Shown: positions 8,137 through 17,043, numbered from the stretch's first letter. The stretch: 64,000 bases of DNA from TA-21 sp035620895 (GCA_035620895.1 DASPFY010000039.1:1-64000), one strand, 5' to 3'. Notes: a model not told the origin generated them from the letters alone. Numbers and translations: made by a program.

Positions 8137-8940
8137 ATGTCTGATTGGGATCTTATAACTCCAGGAATAGGACTTACATGTATTGGGATTGTAGGGGTAG
8201 GCATTTCACTTTCAGGGATTGCGCATACATTTACGGAAGGAATGCATGCCGTTAGCATTCTTACCATGTTTATCGGATTGATATTTTTGGCTGCCGGAAT
8301 TTTCAAAGATGGATTTCCTACGTCAGGAAAAGCTAAATCTGCTACATTCATTACTTTGGGCTTCCTCGTGACATTTGGCATAGCTGCCGCCATAACGGTT
8401 AGTACTACAATCCCCAGTATCTTTGCCTATATTGGGTTGATGATGATAATAGCAATACCTGCTACCGTACTTACTGTGGCTTCATACAAAAGGACACCAT
8501 ACTTTAGGGCTATAGCAGTGATATTTGTAGGATCGGCGGTAGTAGGTGCATCTACGTTTTATGTATTTGGCTTGGTTACACCAAAGGCTGAACAAGAAAA
8601 CATTGATAACGCCGAAGCAAGCCAAAATCAAACCAATGCTTTTAGAAATATTACAAATCCCGTGACATCTACTATTCTTCCTGGCTCGTCAGCACCTGGA
8701 AATCCCAGTTTTGAACCGGCCAATGTTACAGTACCAAAAGATGGAGGAATAGAGTGGATTAACAAGGATAATGTTCCCCACACGATAACAAGTTTATTAG
8801 ATGATGGTAAAACTTTCGATTCAAAGACTATTAAGCCAAATTCGACATTCATTCTCGATGCAGTGACACTTAAGGAAACGCAATATGATTATTTCTGTAC
8901 TTTGCACCCTCACATGAAAGGAAAAATAATTGTAGGGTAA
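8137..8940 (+). CDS. Membrane-anchored plastocyanin-like blue copper protein
   Basis: Four hydrophobic segments (about residues 8-28, 38-56, 68-88 and 92-150, the last possibly two helices) precede a polar Asn/Gln/Thr-rich linker and a C-terminal cupredoxin domain from residue 185. Type 1 copper ligands are visible: His in 'DNVPHTITS' and Cys, His, Met in 'YFCTLHPHM'. The domain would face outside the cell and carry electrons one at a time. Nitrososphaeria have many such proteins and use them where bacteria use cytochrome c. The partner oxidase or reductase is not in this window. It stands alone with its own promoter. Confidence 0.9.
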   Translation: MSDWDLITPGIGLTCIGIVGVGISLSGIAHTFTEGMHAVSILTMFIGLIFLAAGIFKDGFPTSGKAKSATFITLGFLVTFGIAAAITVSTTIPSIFAYIGLMMIIAIPATVLTVASYKRTPYFRAIAVIFVGSAVVGASTFYVFGLVTPKAEQENIDNAEASQNQTNAFRNITNPVTSTILPGSSAPGNPSFEPANVTVPKDGGIEWINKDNVPHTITSLLDDGKTFDSKTIKPNSTFILDAVTLKETQYDYFCTLHPHMKGKIIVG

Positions 8941-9055
8941 AATTGACATGGAGTGAAAGTGCAAAAAGAATTACCAATTATAATGTGGATAAGGTTCTGA
9001 TATTAATCAAATATAAGATCGGCATCACCATCCATTAGTGTGGAAATTTAAATAT

Positions 9056-9472
9056 ATGTCTGAAATAACATTACAAGTTACTGAAAACCAAATTGACTCC
9101 TTAATACGATCCACTAAAGAGGATTTCCCCAATGAGTCATGCTCTCTACTTTTAGGAAGTATAGTTAATGATGAATACCATGTCAAAGTATTAAAGAAAA
9201 TGGAAAATAAGGCGCACTCAGAATACTCATTTCACATGGACTCCGACGAACTTATGAAAGTTTACAAATGGGCATCTGATAATGGACTGGATGTTATTGG
9301 TGTATACCATTCACATTTGGAGGGATCAAATCCCTCCGATACTGACATGACTTTCATGAAGATTAATCCTGTGATATGGCTCATATATGATGTATCAAAG
9401 TCGACATACAGTGCATTTTTGTTAGTGCAAGATTACTTGAAAGAAATAAAAATTGAGATATCTAAGGGCTAA
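9056..9472 (+). CDS. JAMM/MPN+ domain metalloprotease-like protein
   Basis: A 138-residue protein with the JAMM layout: Glu in 'NESCSLLLG', then 'GVYHSHLEGSNPSDTD' for the zinc ligands. The family motif is H-x-H-x7-S-x2-D; here only six residues separate the second His from Ser, one fewer than usual. Archaeal JAMM proteins cleave ubiquitin-like SAMP conjugates or trim sulfur-carrier proteins. No ubiquitin-like or E1-like gene is nearby, so the substrate is unknown. ATG 9056 is chosen over GTG 9038 because it fits the usual N terminus better. It converges on aspS with an 11-base overlap. Confidence 0.85.
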   Translation: MSEITLQVTENQIDSLIRSTKEDFPNESCSLLLGSIVNDEYHVKVLKKMENKAHSEYSFHMDSDELMKVYKWASDNGLDVIGVYHSHLEGSNPSDTDMTFMKINPVIWLIYDVSKSTYSAFLLVQDYLKEIKIEISKG

Positions 9473-10739
9473 GCCTCTCAGTGTCTCTAGGATAGAGAAC
9501 AACTTCTCTAATGTTTGTGGAGTTAGTGAGGATCATTATGAACCTGTCAAAACCAAGCCCGCATCCCGAATGTGGAGGCATTCCCCACTCAAATGTTTGT
9601 AAATGATCTGAAAAACTCTTTGGGTTAAGTCCTGTTTCAAGTAACTTATTTTGCAATCTTTCAGAATCGTACTCTCTAGTTCCCCCAGAAACAATTTCTA
9701 AATATCCATATTGCAGGTCAAATGATTTTGAAAGCTCAGGTTTTTTTTCATGTTCAAGAATGTAAAAAGGTTTTAATTTTGTTGGCCAATCAATTATGAA
9801 GTAAAATTTGGGATGTATCTCACCAAGTTTTTTTAATGCAGGATCAGAAAGATCATTCCCAAATTCTATTTTTTCTCCTAAACTCTTCAAATCCTCCAGA
9901 CACTTTTCGTACGTAATTCTTGGAATCTTATGAACCATAATGTCCTGTTTATTTTCAAAATATGTCATCTGTCTATCATAATGGACGAACAGATCATTTA
10001 TTGTAGAGATAACTAAATCTTGAACAATATCCATAATATCACCATATTCTAGGAATGCGGCTTCCAAATCCACACTTACAAATTCTGAAAGATGTCTTAC
10101 AGTATGTGATGGTTCAGCTCTAAAATATGAAGAAATTTCAAATACTCTTTCAAGTCCCAAGGTGAGTTGTTCCTTGTATAACTGTGGACTCTGGGCTAAA
10201 AATGCCTTCTTTGAGAAATACTCAAAGTCAAAAAGATCCGCACCGCCCTCAGTGGCACTTCCAATTATTTTCGGAGTATTAACCTCCACAAACATCCTCG
10301 AATGTAGGAATTTACGAATTAATTGAAGGGCGTAAGATCTAGTTCTAAAAATATTAGAAATCTTAAAGTTCCTTAAATCTAGGGCTCTCGAATCTAGTCT
10401 CTTATCCAATGATGATTTGACCCTTCCGGTAGGATCAATTGGGAGAGGGTTTATTGCCCTTGACAAAAGTTCCACTTTTTCTACTCTAACTTCGACCTGA
10501 AAATTCTCAGCCCTGGTATCTTGAATAGTTCCATTTACCACGATAACACTTTGCCTTGGTATTTCCCTAAGACCTGATAACAGCTTTCCAGTAAGTACTC
10601 CCTGAAAGTTTCCAGTCATGTCTCTAACGTTTATGAATCCTATTTTTCCCATATCTCTGAAATCTTCAAGCCATCCAACGAACGTTAGATTTTGACCAAT
10701 GTGGTTTTTGTCGATTGATGAAGCAAATGTTCTGTTCAT
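9462..10739 (-). CDS. aspS: Aspartyl-tRNA synthetase, archaeal type
   Basis: Class IIb synthetase charging tRNA-Asp, possibly also tRNA-Asn. The N-terminal OB-fold anticodon-binding domain begins at 'MNRTFASSI', which aligns with the normal archaeal start, so an upstream in-frame start at 10787 is not used. Catalytic motifs are clear: motif 2 'FRAEPSHTVRHLSEF' and motif 3 'GCGLGFDRFIM'. Length is 425 residues, as expected for the archaeal type without the bacterial insertion domain. The upstream gene on the same strand ends 22 bases before this start, which implies co-transcription. Confidence 0.96.
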   Translation of the reverse strand: MNRTFASSIDKNHIGQNLTFVGWLEDFRDMGKIGFINVRDMTGNFQGVLTGKLLSGLREIPRQSVIVVNGTIQDTRAENFQVEVRVEKVELLSRAINPLPIDPTGRVKSSLDKRLDSRALDLRNFKISNIFRTRSYALQLIRKFLHSRMFVEVNTPKIIGSATEGGADLFDFEYFSKKAFLAQSPQLYKEQLTLGLERVFEISSYFRAEPSHTVRHLSEFVSVDLEAAFLEYGDIMDIVQDLVISTINDLFVHYDRQMTYFENKQDIMVHKIPRITYEKCLEDLKSLGEKIEFGNDLSDPALKKLGEIHPKFYFIIDWPTKLKPFYILEHEKKPELSKSFDLQYGYLEIVSGGTREYDSERLQNKLLETGLNPKSFSDHLQTFEWGMPPHSGCGLGFDRFIMILTNSTNIREVVLYPRDTERLSP

Positions 10740-10761
10740 AGAATACTCATGTTGCAACCTA

Positions 10762-11271
10762 TCACTTTCCTGCGATCTCAACAACAAGTTCTACTTTTCT
10801 AATTTCATTTACAATTTTTTTTATCTTTTCAATTATATTAAAGAATTTTTCGTAATCTTTACTATCGATAGTAACTTGTGTTACCTGGTTCCCATCCGGC
10901 AACCAAATCATATTAGTTTTCAAAATTCTTATTGGAAAGAAGAGATTTTCTAGAAACTTTCTAATCGAGCTATTGGCTTCAACAAACCATACTTTTCCGT
11001 TGAATTCCTTTTCAACCGAAGTCATTAATTTATCATTAGAGTTTATGTTACTTACATTTGAATCCTTTAAAATAAGCACATAATCTTCATCAATCTTTTG
11101 AGATCCTATTAAATTCAATTTATCTATATCTTGATTCTTATGTGAGAGTTTGATAAGTTTGATCGAAGATTCTACGTCACTAGTGGATAGCTCCCCATTT
11201 TTCAGCCTGCTTTCACATTTTGGACACAAAACTCCTGTCTTGGCGTCAAATATGCAAATGGGTACTTTCAA
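10762..11271 (-). CDS. Archaeal NusA-like / KH-type protein with N-terminal CxxC
   Basis: A 169-residue protein whose start 'MKVPICIFDAKTGVLCPKCESRL' matches a conserved archaeal family annotated as NusA-like KH-domain transcription factors. The N terminus has one CPKC pair. The middle is charged and the C-terminal half has the alternating pattern of a KH-like fold ('KVWFVEANSSIRKFLENL') followed by a basic helix. It lies directly before aspS in the same orientation, so it is likely co-expressed with it. An RNA-binding role is inferred from the family; the exact function is unproven. Confidence 0.7.
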   Translation of the reverse strand: MKVPICIFDAKTGVLCPKCESRLKNGELSTSDVESSIKLIKLSHKNQDIDKLNLIGSQKIDEDYVLILKDSNVSNINSNDKLMTSVEKEFNGKVWFVEANSSIRKFLENLFFPIRILKTNMIWLPDGNQVTQVTIDSKDYEKFFNIIEKIKKIVNEIRKVELVVEIAGK

Positions 11272-11369
11272 CTAATCATCAAGTTGTCTAATATTTTTAC
11301 CATATATATGTCCAATAGTTAGATTCTATAAAATAGATACTTATACGGTTAAGATCGATTAAGACTTGT

Positions 11370-12317
11370 TTGAATTTTGCTCTAACCGTAAATAGTTTAA
11401 GTGTTTATTATTTATCCCATTTTGGTACAGTTAAGGCTGTTGATGATGTTAGTTTTAGTCTCGAGAAAAATCAGTCGATAGGAATTGTGGGGGAATCTGG
11501 ATGTGGAAAGAGTACATTGGGAGCAGCCCTTTTACGATCAGTTCCATATCCTGGCAAAATCGTTGATGGTCAAATTAGTCTAGATGGTCAAGACATTACC
11601 AAGATATCAGATGATGAATTTGATAAAAGGATCAGATGGAAGAAAATTTCAATGATCTTTCAAGGTGCCCTTAATTCCTTAGATCCAGTATTTACTGTTG
11701 GATCACAAATGAAGGAAATCTTGAAGCAACATGGTTACTCTACGGATGACCTGCAAGTAATTGCAGATTCTTTGAAAAGCGTTCTCTTAGAGCCTAGCGT
11801 TACGAAAAAGTATCCTCATGAATTGAGTGGGGGTATGAAGCAACGGATTTCAATAGCAATGGCATTGTTACTGAAACCCAAGATATTGGTTGCAGATGAA
11901 CCCACTACCTCCTTGGATGTTATGGTACAATCTCAGATAATCAACCTCTTAAAAAAATTAAAAACAGATCACAATATGTCAATAGTATTCATTTCCCATG
12001 ACTTAGGAGTAATATCAGAAGTATCAGAAACCATAGCTATAATGTATCGTGGACAAATAGTTGAGTTGGGAAAAGCCTATGAAATTTATAAACACCCAAA
12101 GCACCCTTATACAGAAAAACTTTTGACATCAATTCCGAATATTAAAAATAAGGAAAATAGACCGCAAGACATGGGCGAAAAATCACAAGAACCAATGAAA
12201 AAAGAGACGGGATGTAAATTCTATGAAGGTTGCCCTTATGCAAAAGAAAAATGTCGTAATGATCCACCAGTGATAAATCACAAAGACGGATATATTCGCT
12301 GTTGGTTATACGAGTAG
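11370..12317 (+). CDS. OppD/DppD-type peptide ABC transporter ATPase with four-cysteine tail
   Basis: ATPase subunit of a peptide/nickel-type importer. It has Walker A 'GESGCGKST', Q-loop 'IFQGALNSLDP', signature 'LSGGMKQRIS', Walker B 'ILVADEPTTSLD' and H-loop 'ISHDLG'. After residue 250 the oligopeptide-transporter C-terminal region carries Cys282, 288, 295 and 311. This Cys-rich tail is common in OppD/DppD and is reported to bind an Fe-S cluster in some members. The start is TTG at 11370. No permease, binding protein or second ATPase is adjacent, which is unusual because these systems are normally five-gene operons. Confidence 0.88.
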   Translation: MNFALTVNSLSVYYLSHFGTVKAVDDVSFSLEKNQSIGIVGESGCGKSTLGAALLRSVPYPGKIVDGQISLDGQDITKISDDEFDKRIRWKKISMIFQGALNSLDPVFTVGSQMKEILKQHGYSTDDLQVIADSLKSVLLEPSVTKKYPHELSGGMKQRISIAMALLLKPKILVADEPTTSLDVMVQSQIINLLKKLKTDHNMSIVFISHDLGVISEVSETIAIMYRGQIVELGKAYEIYKHPKHPYTEKLLTSIPNIKNKENRPQDMGEKSQEPMKKETGCKFYEGCPYAKEKCRNDPPVINHKDGYIRCWLYE

Positions 12318-12404
12318 ACGTTAAGTATTCCCTATGAATGAAGTTATTTTTTCATGTGTATTCTTTAGGTGTGAAGAGGGATGCAAAAACCTAAATCATA
12401 AGAA

Positions 12405-12412
12405 TTTTAAAC
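12405..12412 (+). promoter_or_regulatory. TATA box of FBP aldolase/phosphatase gene
   Basis: TTTTAAAC centred about 30 bases before the ATG at 12439, the distance expected for a leaderless archaeal transcript. It supports that ATG over the in-frame ATG 105 bases upstream. Confidence 0.5.
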
Positions 12413-12438
12413 TCCATCTATTTAATAGTCTACGGAAT

Positions 12439-13527
12439 ATGAAAGTTACACTTTCTGCAATAAAAGCAGATATTGGGGCCATTGGTGGCCATACTAGACC
12501 GAGTGATGAATTAGTAGAAGCGGTAGACAGAGTAGTAAAAGAGAACTCTAAATTGTTACTAGACTATTACATTGGGTATACCGGAGATGACATACATATT
12601 ATTATGACACATACGAGAGGAACAGACAACAAAGAAATTCATAAAATGGCATGGGATGCATTCACGGAAGGAACTAAAATTGCAAAGGATCAGGGTTTGT
12701 ATGGAGCTGGACAAGATTTGTTGAAAGATGCTTTTTCTGGAAATGTGAGAGGTATGGGTCCCGGGGTCGCTGAAATGGACATAGAAGAAAGGCCTAGTGA
12801 AGTCTTTTGTGTTTTTGCTGCTGATAAAACCGAGCCAGGTGCTTTTAATTTTCCATTGTGGAGAATGTTTGTAGATGCAAGAAGCAGTACAGGTTTGTTG
12901 ATAAACGAAAAATTGGCTGAGGGAGTTAAGTTTCGAATAATGGATGTTATGACAGGCAAAGTTGCGGGCCTAAAATTATGGCAAGATAAACCAGAATTGG
13001 AAACTGCTTTGATGTACCCTGGCAGGTATGTGGTGCACTCGATTCTATCACCCGATGGAGAGCAGATAGTTTCTGCATCAACTGATAGATTGCATAATAT
13101 AGCAGGAACTTATGTTGGCAAGGATGATCCGATTGCAATAGTGAGAACTCAAAAGAATTTTCCTGCGACAGAAGAAGCAGGAAGCGCATTCAATAATCCT
13201 CATTATGTTGCAGGAAATACAAGAGGAAGCCATCACATGCCATTAATGCCAGTTAAGCTCAATTCTGCCGCCAGTTTGAATTATGCCATTCCAATTGTAT
13301 CGTGTCTTGTGTTTAGTATGCATAATGGACTTTTTACAGGACCACATGATGGTTTTGGAACGTCAGATTGGGATCTTCAAAGGCTATGGGCTTCAGAAAG
13401 AGCAATGATTATGAGAAATCAAGGATTTATTCATCCCGCTACACTCGTCCCGGATGAGCTTGAATACAACAAGGGTTATGAAGCTAGGATGGAAAAGCTA
13501 AACAGCAAGTTTGAAGACCTCTCCTAA
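12439..13527 (+). CDS. fbp: Bifunctional fructose-1,6-bisphosphate aldolase/phosphatase
   Basis: Condenses triose phosphates to fructose 1,6-bisphosphate and hydrolyses it to fructose 6-phosphate in one active site, making gluconeogenesis irreversible. The 362 residues start at 'MKVTLSAIKADIGAIGGH', the family N terminus with the metal-binding Asp and His. Later conserved segments include 'GKDDPIAIVRTQ', 'AGNTRGSHHMPLMP' and the C-terminal 'GPHDGFGTSDWDLQR'. An in-frame ATG at 12334 adds 35 residues with no similarity to the family and lies upstream of the likely TATA box. The gene for triosephosphate isomerase follows nine bases later, so the two supply and equilibrate the aldolase substrates. 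Confidence 0.95.
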   Translation: MKVTLSAIKADIGAIGGHTRPSDELVEAVDRVVKENSKLLLDYYIGYTGDDIHIIMTHTRGTDNKEIHKMAWDAFTEGTKIAKDQGLYGAGQDLLKDAFSGNVRGMGPGVAEMDIEERPSEVFCVFAADKTEPGAFNFPLWRMFVDARSSTGLLINEKLAEGVKFRIMDVMTGKVAGLKLWQDKPELETALMYPGRYVVHSILSPDGEQIVSASTDRLHNIAGTYVGKDDPIAIVRTQKNFPATEEAGSAFNNPHYVAGNTRGSHHMPLMPVKLNSAASLNYAIPIVSCLVFSMHNGLFTGPHDGFGTSDWDLQRLWASERAMIMRNQGFIHPATLVPDELEYNKGYEARMEKLNSKFEDLS

Positions 13528-13536
13528 AATTCTATT

Positions 13537-14211
13537 ATGAATTCTTTTTCAAATCCACTGGTACTAAATCTCAAAAATTACAATGAGATATCTGGAGATA
13601 ATTCAATAAAGATTGTAGAAGATGCAAAGAACGTATCACTGTTGAATCATACGGAAATTATCATTGCTCCACCGCCTTCTAGTATTATGACCCTATCCAA
13701 AATAAAAGTTCCAATAGTAAGCCAACACGTAGACGATGCATCTCTCGGGGCGACAACGGGTTTTATCGTACCAGAAATTGTAAAATCTTATGGGGCGTTA
13801 GGTTCGATAATCAACCATAGTGAACATAAAATACAACATTCACAAATTAGAAATTTAGTAAAACGCCTACGTGAATTGGATATGATTTCTATTGTATGCG
13901 CTGATGATTTAAAAGAAGTGGAAGCACTCTCGCTATTTTCTCCCGATTTCCTAGCCATTGAACCTCCTGAACTTATCGGAAAAGGTATTGCAGTCTCAAA
14001 GGCGAATCCTTCAATCATAAAGGATTCGGTACAAGTGGTAAAGGGAATTTCTTCAACGGTTAAGGTTCTTTGTGGAGCTGGTATCGTAGATAAAACTGAT
14101 GTAGAGAAAGCCATTGAACTTGGAGCAGAAGGTATATTGATTTCTAGTGGAGTAGTAAAATCCCCCTCATGGTATAACAAAATACTAGAGTTATCTTCAG
14201 TTCTAAAATAA
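13537..14211 (+). CDS. tpiA: Triosephosphate isomerase, archaeal type
   Basis: Interconverts dihydroxyacetone phosphate and glyceraldehyde 3-phosphate. The 224 residues match the short archaeal form. Catalytic residues are visible: Lys in 'NLKNYNEISG', His in 'SIINHSEHKI' and Glu in 'LAIEPPELIGKG', followed by the phosphate loop 'LCGAGIVDKTDVEKA'. It lies nine bases after fbp in the same operon, a logical pairing since TIM makes both substrates of the aldolase reaction. Confidence 0.95.
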   Translation: MNSFSNPLVLNLKNYNEISGDNSIKIVEDAKNVSLLNHTEIIIAPPPSSIMTLSKIKVPIVSQHVDDASLGATTGFIVPEIVKSYGALGSIINHSEHKIQHSQIRNLVKRLRELDMISIVCADDLKEVEALSLFSPDFLAIEPPELIGKGIAVSKANPSIIKDSVQVVKGISSTVKVLCGAGIVDKTDVEKAIELGAEGILISSGVVKSPSWYNKILELSSVLK

Positions 14212-14245
14212 ATTTAAGAAATAAAAATTTGGAGGGATTGTTCCT

Positions 14246-14506
14246 CTATACGCCTATTTCCTTTGCTATCTTTACGATTTTCTTGCCGTCGTTAGTTAGT
14301 TTATTGAACACTTTATTTTTGACGGTCTTTCGATCAACTAATCCACGTTTTTGTGCCTTAAGAAGAAGCTTATGTCCATATCCATAGGCACCCAACTTAG
14401 TTAAAAGTTCTCTAGTTGGATATTCTCTGCCTGAACCAATTGTCTTTAGTAACTTTACTAACGCCTTTTCTTCAACAAGGATTTTTAACAGTCTTGTTTC
14501 TTTCAT
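14246..14506 (-). CDS. Small basic winged-helix-like protein
   Basis: An 86-residue, Lys/Leu-rich protein. The pattern of helices 'LVKLLKTIGSGREYPTRELLTKLGAYGYG', 'KLLLKAQKRGLVDRK' and 'VFNKLTNDGKKIVKIAKEIGV' suggests a single winged helix-turn-helix. It has no effector domain and no cysteines, so it may be a DNA-binding chromatin-like protein or a small repressor. It is convergent with tpiA, and its promoter lies in a 676-base non-coding region that also serves TFB. I do not recognise a named family. Confidence 0.7.
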   Translation of the reverse strand: MKETRLLKILVEEKALVKLLKTIGSGREYPTRELLTKLGAYGYGHKLLLKAQKRGLVDRKTVKNKVFNKLTNDGKKIVKIAKEIGV

Positions 14507-15182
14507 CGCCCATTAATTATGTATAACTAATTATATAATTGTTACACTTTACTAGATACAAATATCCCTAGATTTTGTTTTATTGTTTGTCAGACAGAGC
14601 AAAGTCCTCAAGTTATTTAGAAATTTCTATTGTCATGAATAATATAACGTTCTACTATATTATACGTTTATATTATAGGTAAAGAACGTTATTGAATAAT
14701 ATCGATAAATCAAGAACATATATCTATTTTAAATCTTAAAACAATACTAAATCAAATCCATCATCAGCAGGTCCGGATAATCAGATACTATATTGAAGAT
14801 AGTATTCAAGGGAACATTATTTTATCCAGGATCCCATATAAGTTTTGAATTCTAACATGATAGTGACAAATAAGACTTTTTGCGAGATTTCTACATAGCT
14901 AACCTTCCTTTTATATCATCGGTAAGCGCATTTTCTATTAGTGGTAATAATACTTACGAAGTAACACGCATAGCCTAACTACGGATCCATAATTGACTCT
15001 TCTTACTAAACAAAACATTTATAGATTCTTATTTAAGAAACAAAAATACGATTTTTCCTCGTAACTCTGAATATTTGCACTAATAATTACATAATTTCGA
15101 TACTACTCGATAATCATTTAAGTAATTTCTAATTTCTAGAAAAAGTATTGATAATAAAAGAAGCTGCTAGAGTAGAGTGAAG
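14507..15182. other. Long AT-rich non-coding region upstream of TFB
   Basis: 676 bases with no open frame of interest on either strand. It holds promoters for the small helix-turn-helix gene (minus) and TFB (plus), a perfect 10-bp inverted repeat at 14644-14692, and many A/T tracts. Such length is uncommon in this otherwise compact window and may mean multi-input regulation of TFB or an unannotated RNA. Confidence 0.5.
14644..14692. repeat. 10-bp perfect inverted repeat with 29-bp spacer
   Basis: ATAACGTTCT (14644-14653) and AGAACGTTAT (14683-14692) are exact reverse complements. The spacer contains two near-identical TATATTATA-like blocks. It lies about 140 bases upstream of the small helix-turn-helix gene and could be two half-sites for a dimeric regulator, or the stem of a non-coding RNA. 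Confidence 0.55.
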
Positions 15183-16136
15183 ATGGCTTTAGAAAATATC
15201 AAACATGTTAGAAATAATGAATCCTTAGAATCAAACCCAGCTAATAAAGTGCAATGTACTCAATGTCAAAACTATACTCTTGTTTTAGACGTACTCTCAA
15301 GTGAATATGTTTGTAGTACATGTGGTTGTGTTTCTAACGAAAAAATCTATAATAACGATCTGCCCTATTTTGAGAAAGGAGAATACAAGGATAAATCTCG
15401 TATAGGGATGCCAGAATCATTAACAATCAGTCACAAGGGACTTTCTACCTTAATCGGACTAAATGACACTGATGGGCGAGGTAAAATGCTCGATCCCGTC
15501 CAAAAAGAAACGATTCAAAGATTAAGAACATGGAATAATAGATCTCAGCTTAATGATTCAATATCAAGGAACTTAGATAAAGCATTAAAATATCTCAATA
15601 ATTTTGGCGACAAGCTCTATCTGAATCCTGCCGTTATGGAAAATGCAGCATACATATATCGCAAAGCTGCAATGCGAAAGTTAGCAAAAGGAAGGTCTAC
15701 CGTTTCCCTTGTTGCAGCCTCCATATATGCAGCTTGTAGGGAGATATCAATACCAAAAACAATATCAGATATAGCCAACGTTTGTAATATCCCAAGTAAG
15801 GAAATAATGTCGCATTATAAATTGATCCTAAAGGAACTATCATTAAAGATTCCTGTTATTCAAGGAATTGATTATGTAACCCTTATTTCAAATAGATTAA
15901 AGCTTACAGAAAAGACGAAAAGGGAAGCCATAAGAATTTTTTCACTTGTCCAACATAGCAGAATTTCAATTGGAAAAAATCCACGTGCTTTTGCAGGAGC
16001 TATTATTTACATTGCTTCACAGGATTGCAATGAATTTTTGCGCCAGGTTGAAGTATGCCAGGTGGCCGATATTTCCACGGTTTCTTTAAGGAAAAGATGC
16101 AAGGAAATAAAAACAATTTTAGACAGTCAACAATAG
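15183..16136 (+). CDS. tfb: Transcription initiation factor TFB
   Basis: Archaeal homologue of TFIIB that bridges TBP and RNA polymerase. Starting from ATG 15183, Cys25, Cys28, Cys44 and Cys47 form the N-terminal zinc ribbon. The B-finger/linker follows, then two cyclin-like repeats from about residue 110 ('RNLDKALKYLNNFG', 'VAASIYAACREIS') and 210 ('KREAIRIFSLVQHS', 'AGAIIYIASQDCN') to the end. A GTG six bases earlier is less likely. Nitrososphaeria usually carry several TFB copies that direct different promoters. The long upstream region and the regulator-rich neighbourhood suggest a specialised TFB. Confidence 0.95.
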   Translation: MALENIKHVRNNESLESNPANKVQCTQCQNYTLVLDVLSSEYVCSTCGCVSNEKIYNNDLPYFEKGEYKDKSRIGMPESLTISHKGLSTLIGLNDTDGRGKMLDPVQKETIQRLRTWNNRSQLNDSISRNLDKALKYLNNFGDKLYLNPAVMENAAYIYRKAAMRKLAKGRSTVSLVAASIYAACREISIPKTISDIANVCNIPSKEIMSHYKLILKELSLKIPVIQGIDYVTLISNRLKLTEKTKREAIRIFSLVQHSRISIGKNPRAFAGAIIYIASQDCNEFLRQVEVCQVADISTVSLRKRCKEIKTILDSQQ

Positions 16137-16275
16137 GGTGATATGAAAATTTATGCCAATTTTTTTCGAAATTAGTTTTACTATTTTATTCTGAAAATAG
16201 CATTTTATAGAATAATATTTTTCACATACAAACAAAGGATTATAACATCTAATACATCAGAATTTATAATTTAGA

Positions 16276-16545
16276 ATGGTTCCAGAAAGATGTTCTATAA
16301 TGACTAAGGGGCGAATATGTACTCTACCTCCTTCCCATATTGTTTCCATACTATCAGAAAATGAAGAATATATGATCGGTTTAGTTTGTAGGGATCATAT
16401 TTTGTTGATGAAATCCAAAACTCTTTCAATGCAGAAGACTGGAAAAATAAACAATGGAAGAATAAAATTTCAAAAAATAAAAGCAGTCATGACAGATTGT
16501 TTACTTAATCAAAACAATATGGACCATTCCAGTAATTGTATATAA
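16276..16545 (+). CDS. Small protein with CX8C...CX2H putative zinc site
   Basis: An 89-residue protein. The first 45 residues look structured: 'PERCSIMTKGRICTLPPSHIV' with Cys6 and Cys15, then 'EYMIGLVCRDH' with Cys38 and His41, a spacing that could bind one metal ion. The C-terminal half is basic and low in hydrophobic residues. ATG 16276 keeps Cys6; an in-frame ATG at 16300 would remove it and sits better relative to the A/T box at 16262-16273, so the start is open. I do not recognise a function. Confidence 0.6.
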   Translation: MVPERCSIMTKGRICTLPPSHIVSILSENEEYMIGLVCRDHILLMKSKTLSMQKTGKINNGRIKFQKIKAVMTDCLLNQNNMDHSSNCI

Positions 16546-16734
16546 GAACAAAATTCATATGATTTTTTAGAGCAAAGTTTAATCAAACATTCATTAGTCT
16601 TATTTTATGGAACAAGAATGGGATCTATAAATAGAATAAAAGGTTATTCTAATTCTTTTAGTTGAATTTTGTCATTTAAGTTTCTATTTAATAGTTTCAC
16701 TCCAGTTATATTGTATAACTTCAGTTATTTGGCA

Positions 16735-17043
16735 ATGAAAAACAGAAGTAAGTACGGGGTCATAGCAGCAATATTGAGATCTGCAATTAGAGAAGAAACA
16801 AGAACAAAAATAATGTATAAGGCGATGTTAAGTAATGACCAGTGTAGAAACTATATTGATTCCCTATTGAATTTTGGCCTTATAATGGAGCATAATAATG
16901 GAACAAAGATGGTGTATAAAGTTACAAACAAGGGAAGCGCATTTCTTGAATATTATGAACAAATGATGCATCTGCTACCTATGTCACTAGACGAGAGATC
17001 GGAGGAAGAAGCCTACGGCATAAAGCTACAAAACATGATCTAA
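16735..17043 (+). CDS. Winged helix-turn-helix transcriptional regulator (ArnR-like)
   Basis: A 102-residue protein starting at 'MKNRSKYGVIAAILRSAI'. An upstream TTG would add 22 hydrophobic residues without family support. The body follows the common thaumarchaeal pattern: helix 1, then 'RTKIMYKAMLSNDQCRNYIDSLL' as the helix-turn-helix, then wing 'YKVTNKGSAFLEYYEQM'. These short single-domain regulators are abundant in Nitrososphaeria and mostly uncharacterised. The 3' end overlaps the convergent KaiC-like gene by 18 bases, which could allow antisense interference between the two transcripts. Confidence 0.82.
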   Translation: MKNRSKYGVIAAILRSAIREETRTKIMYKAMLSNDQCRNYIDSLLNFGLIMEHNNGTKMVYKVTNKGSAFLEYYEQMMHLLPMSLDERSEEEAYGIKLQNMI

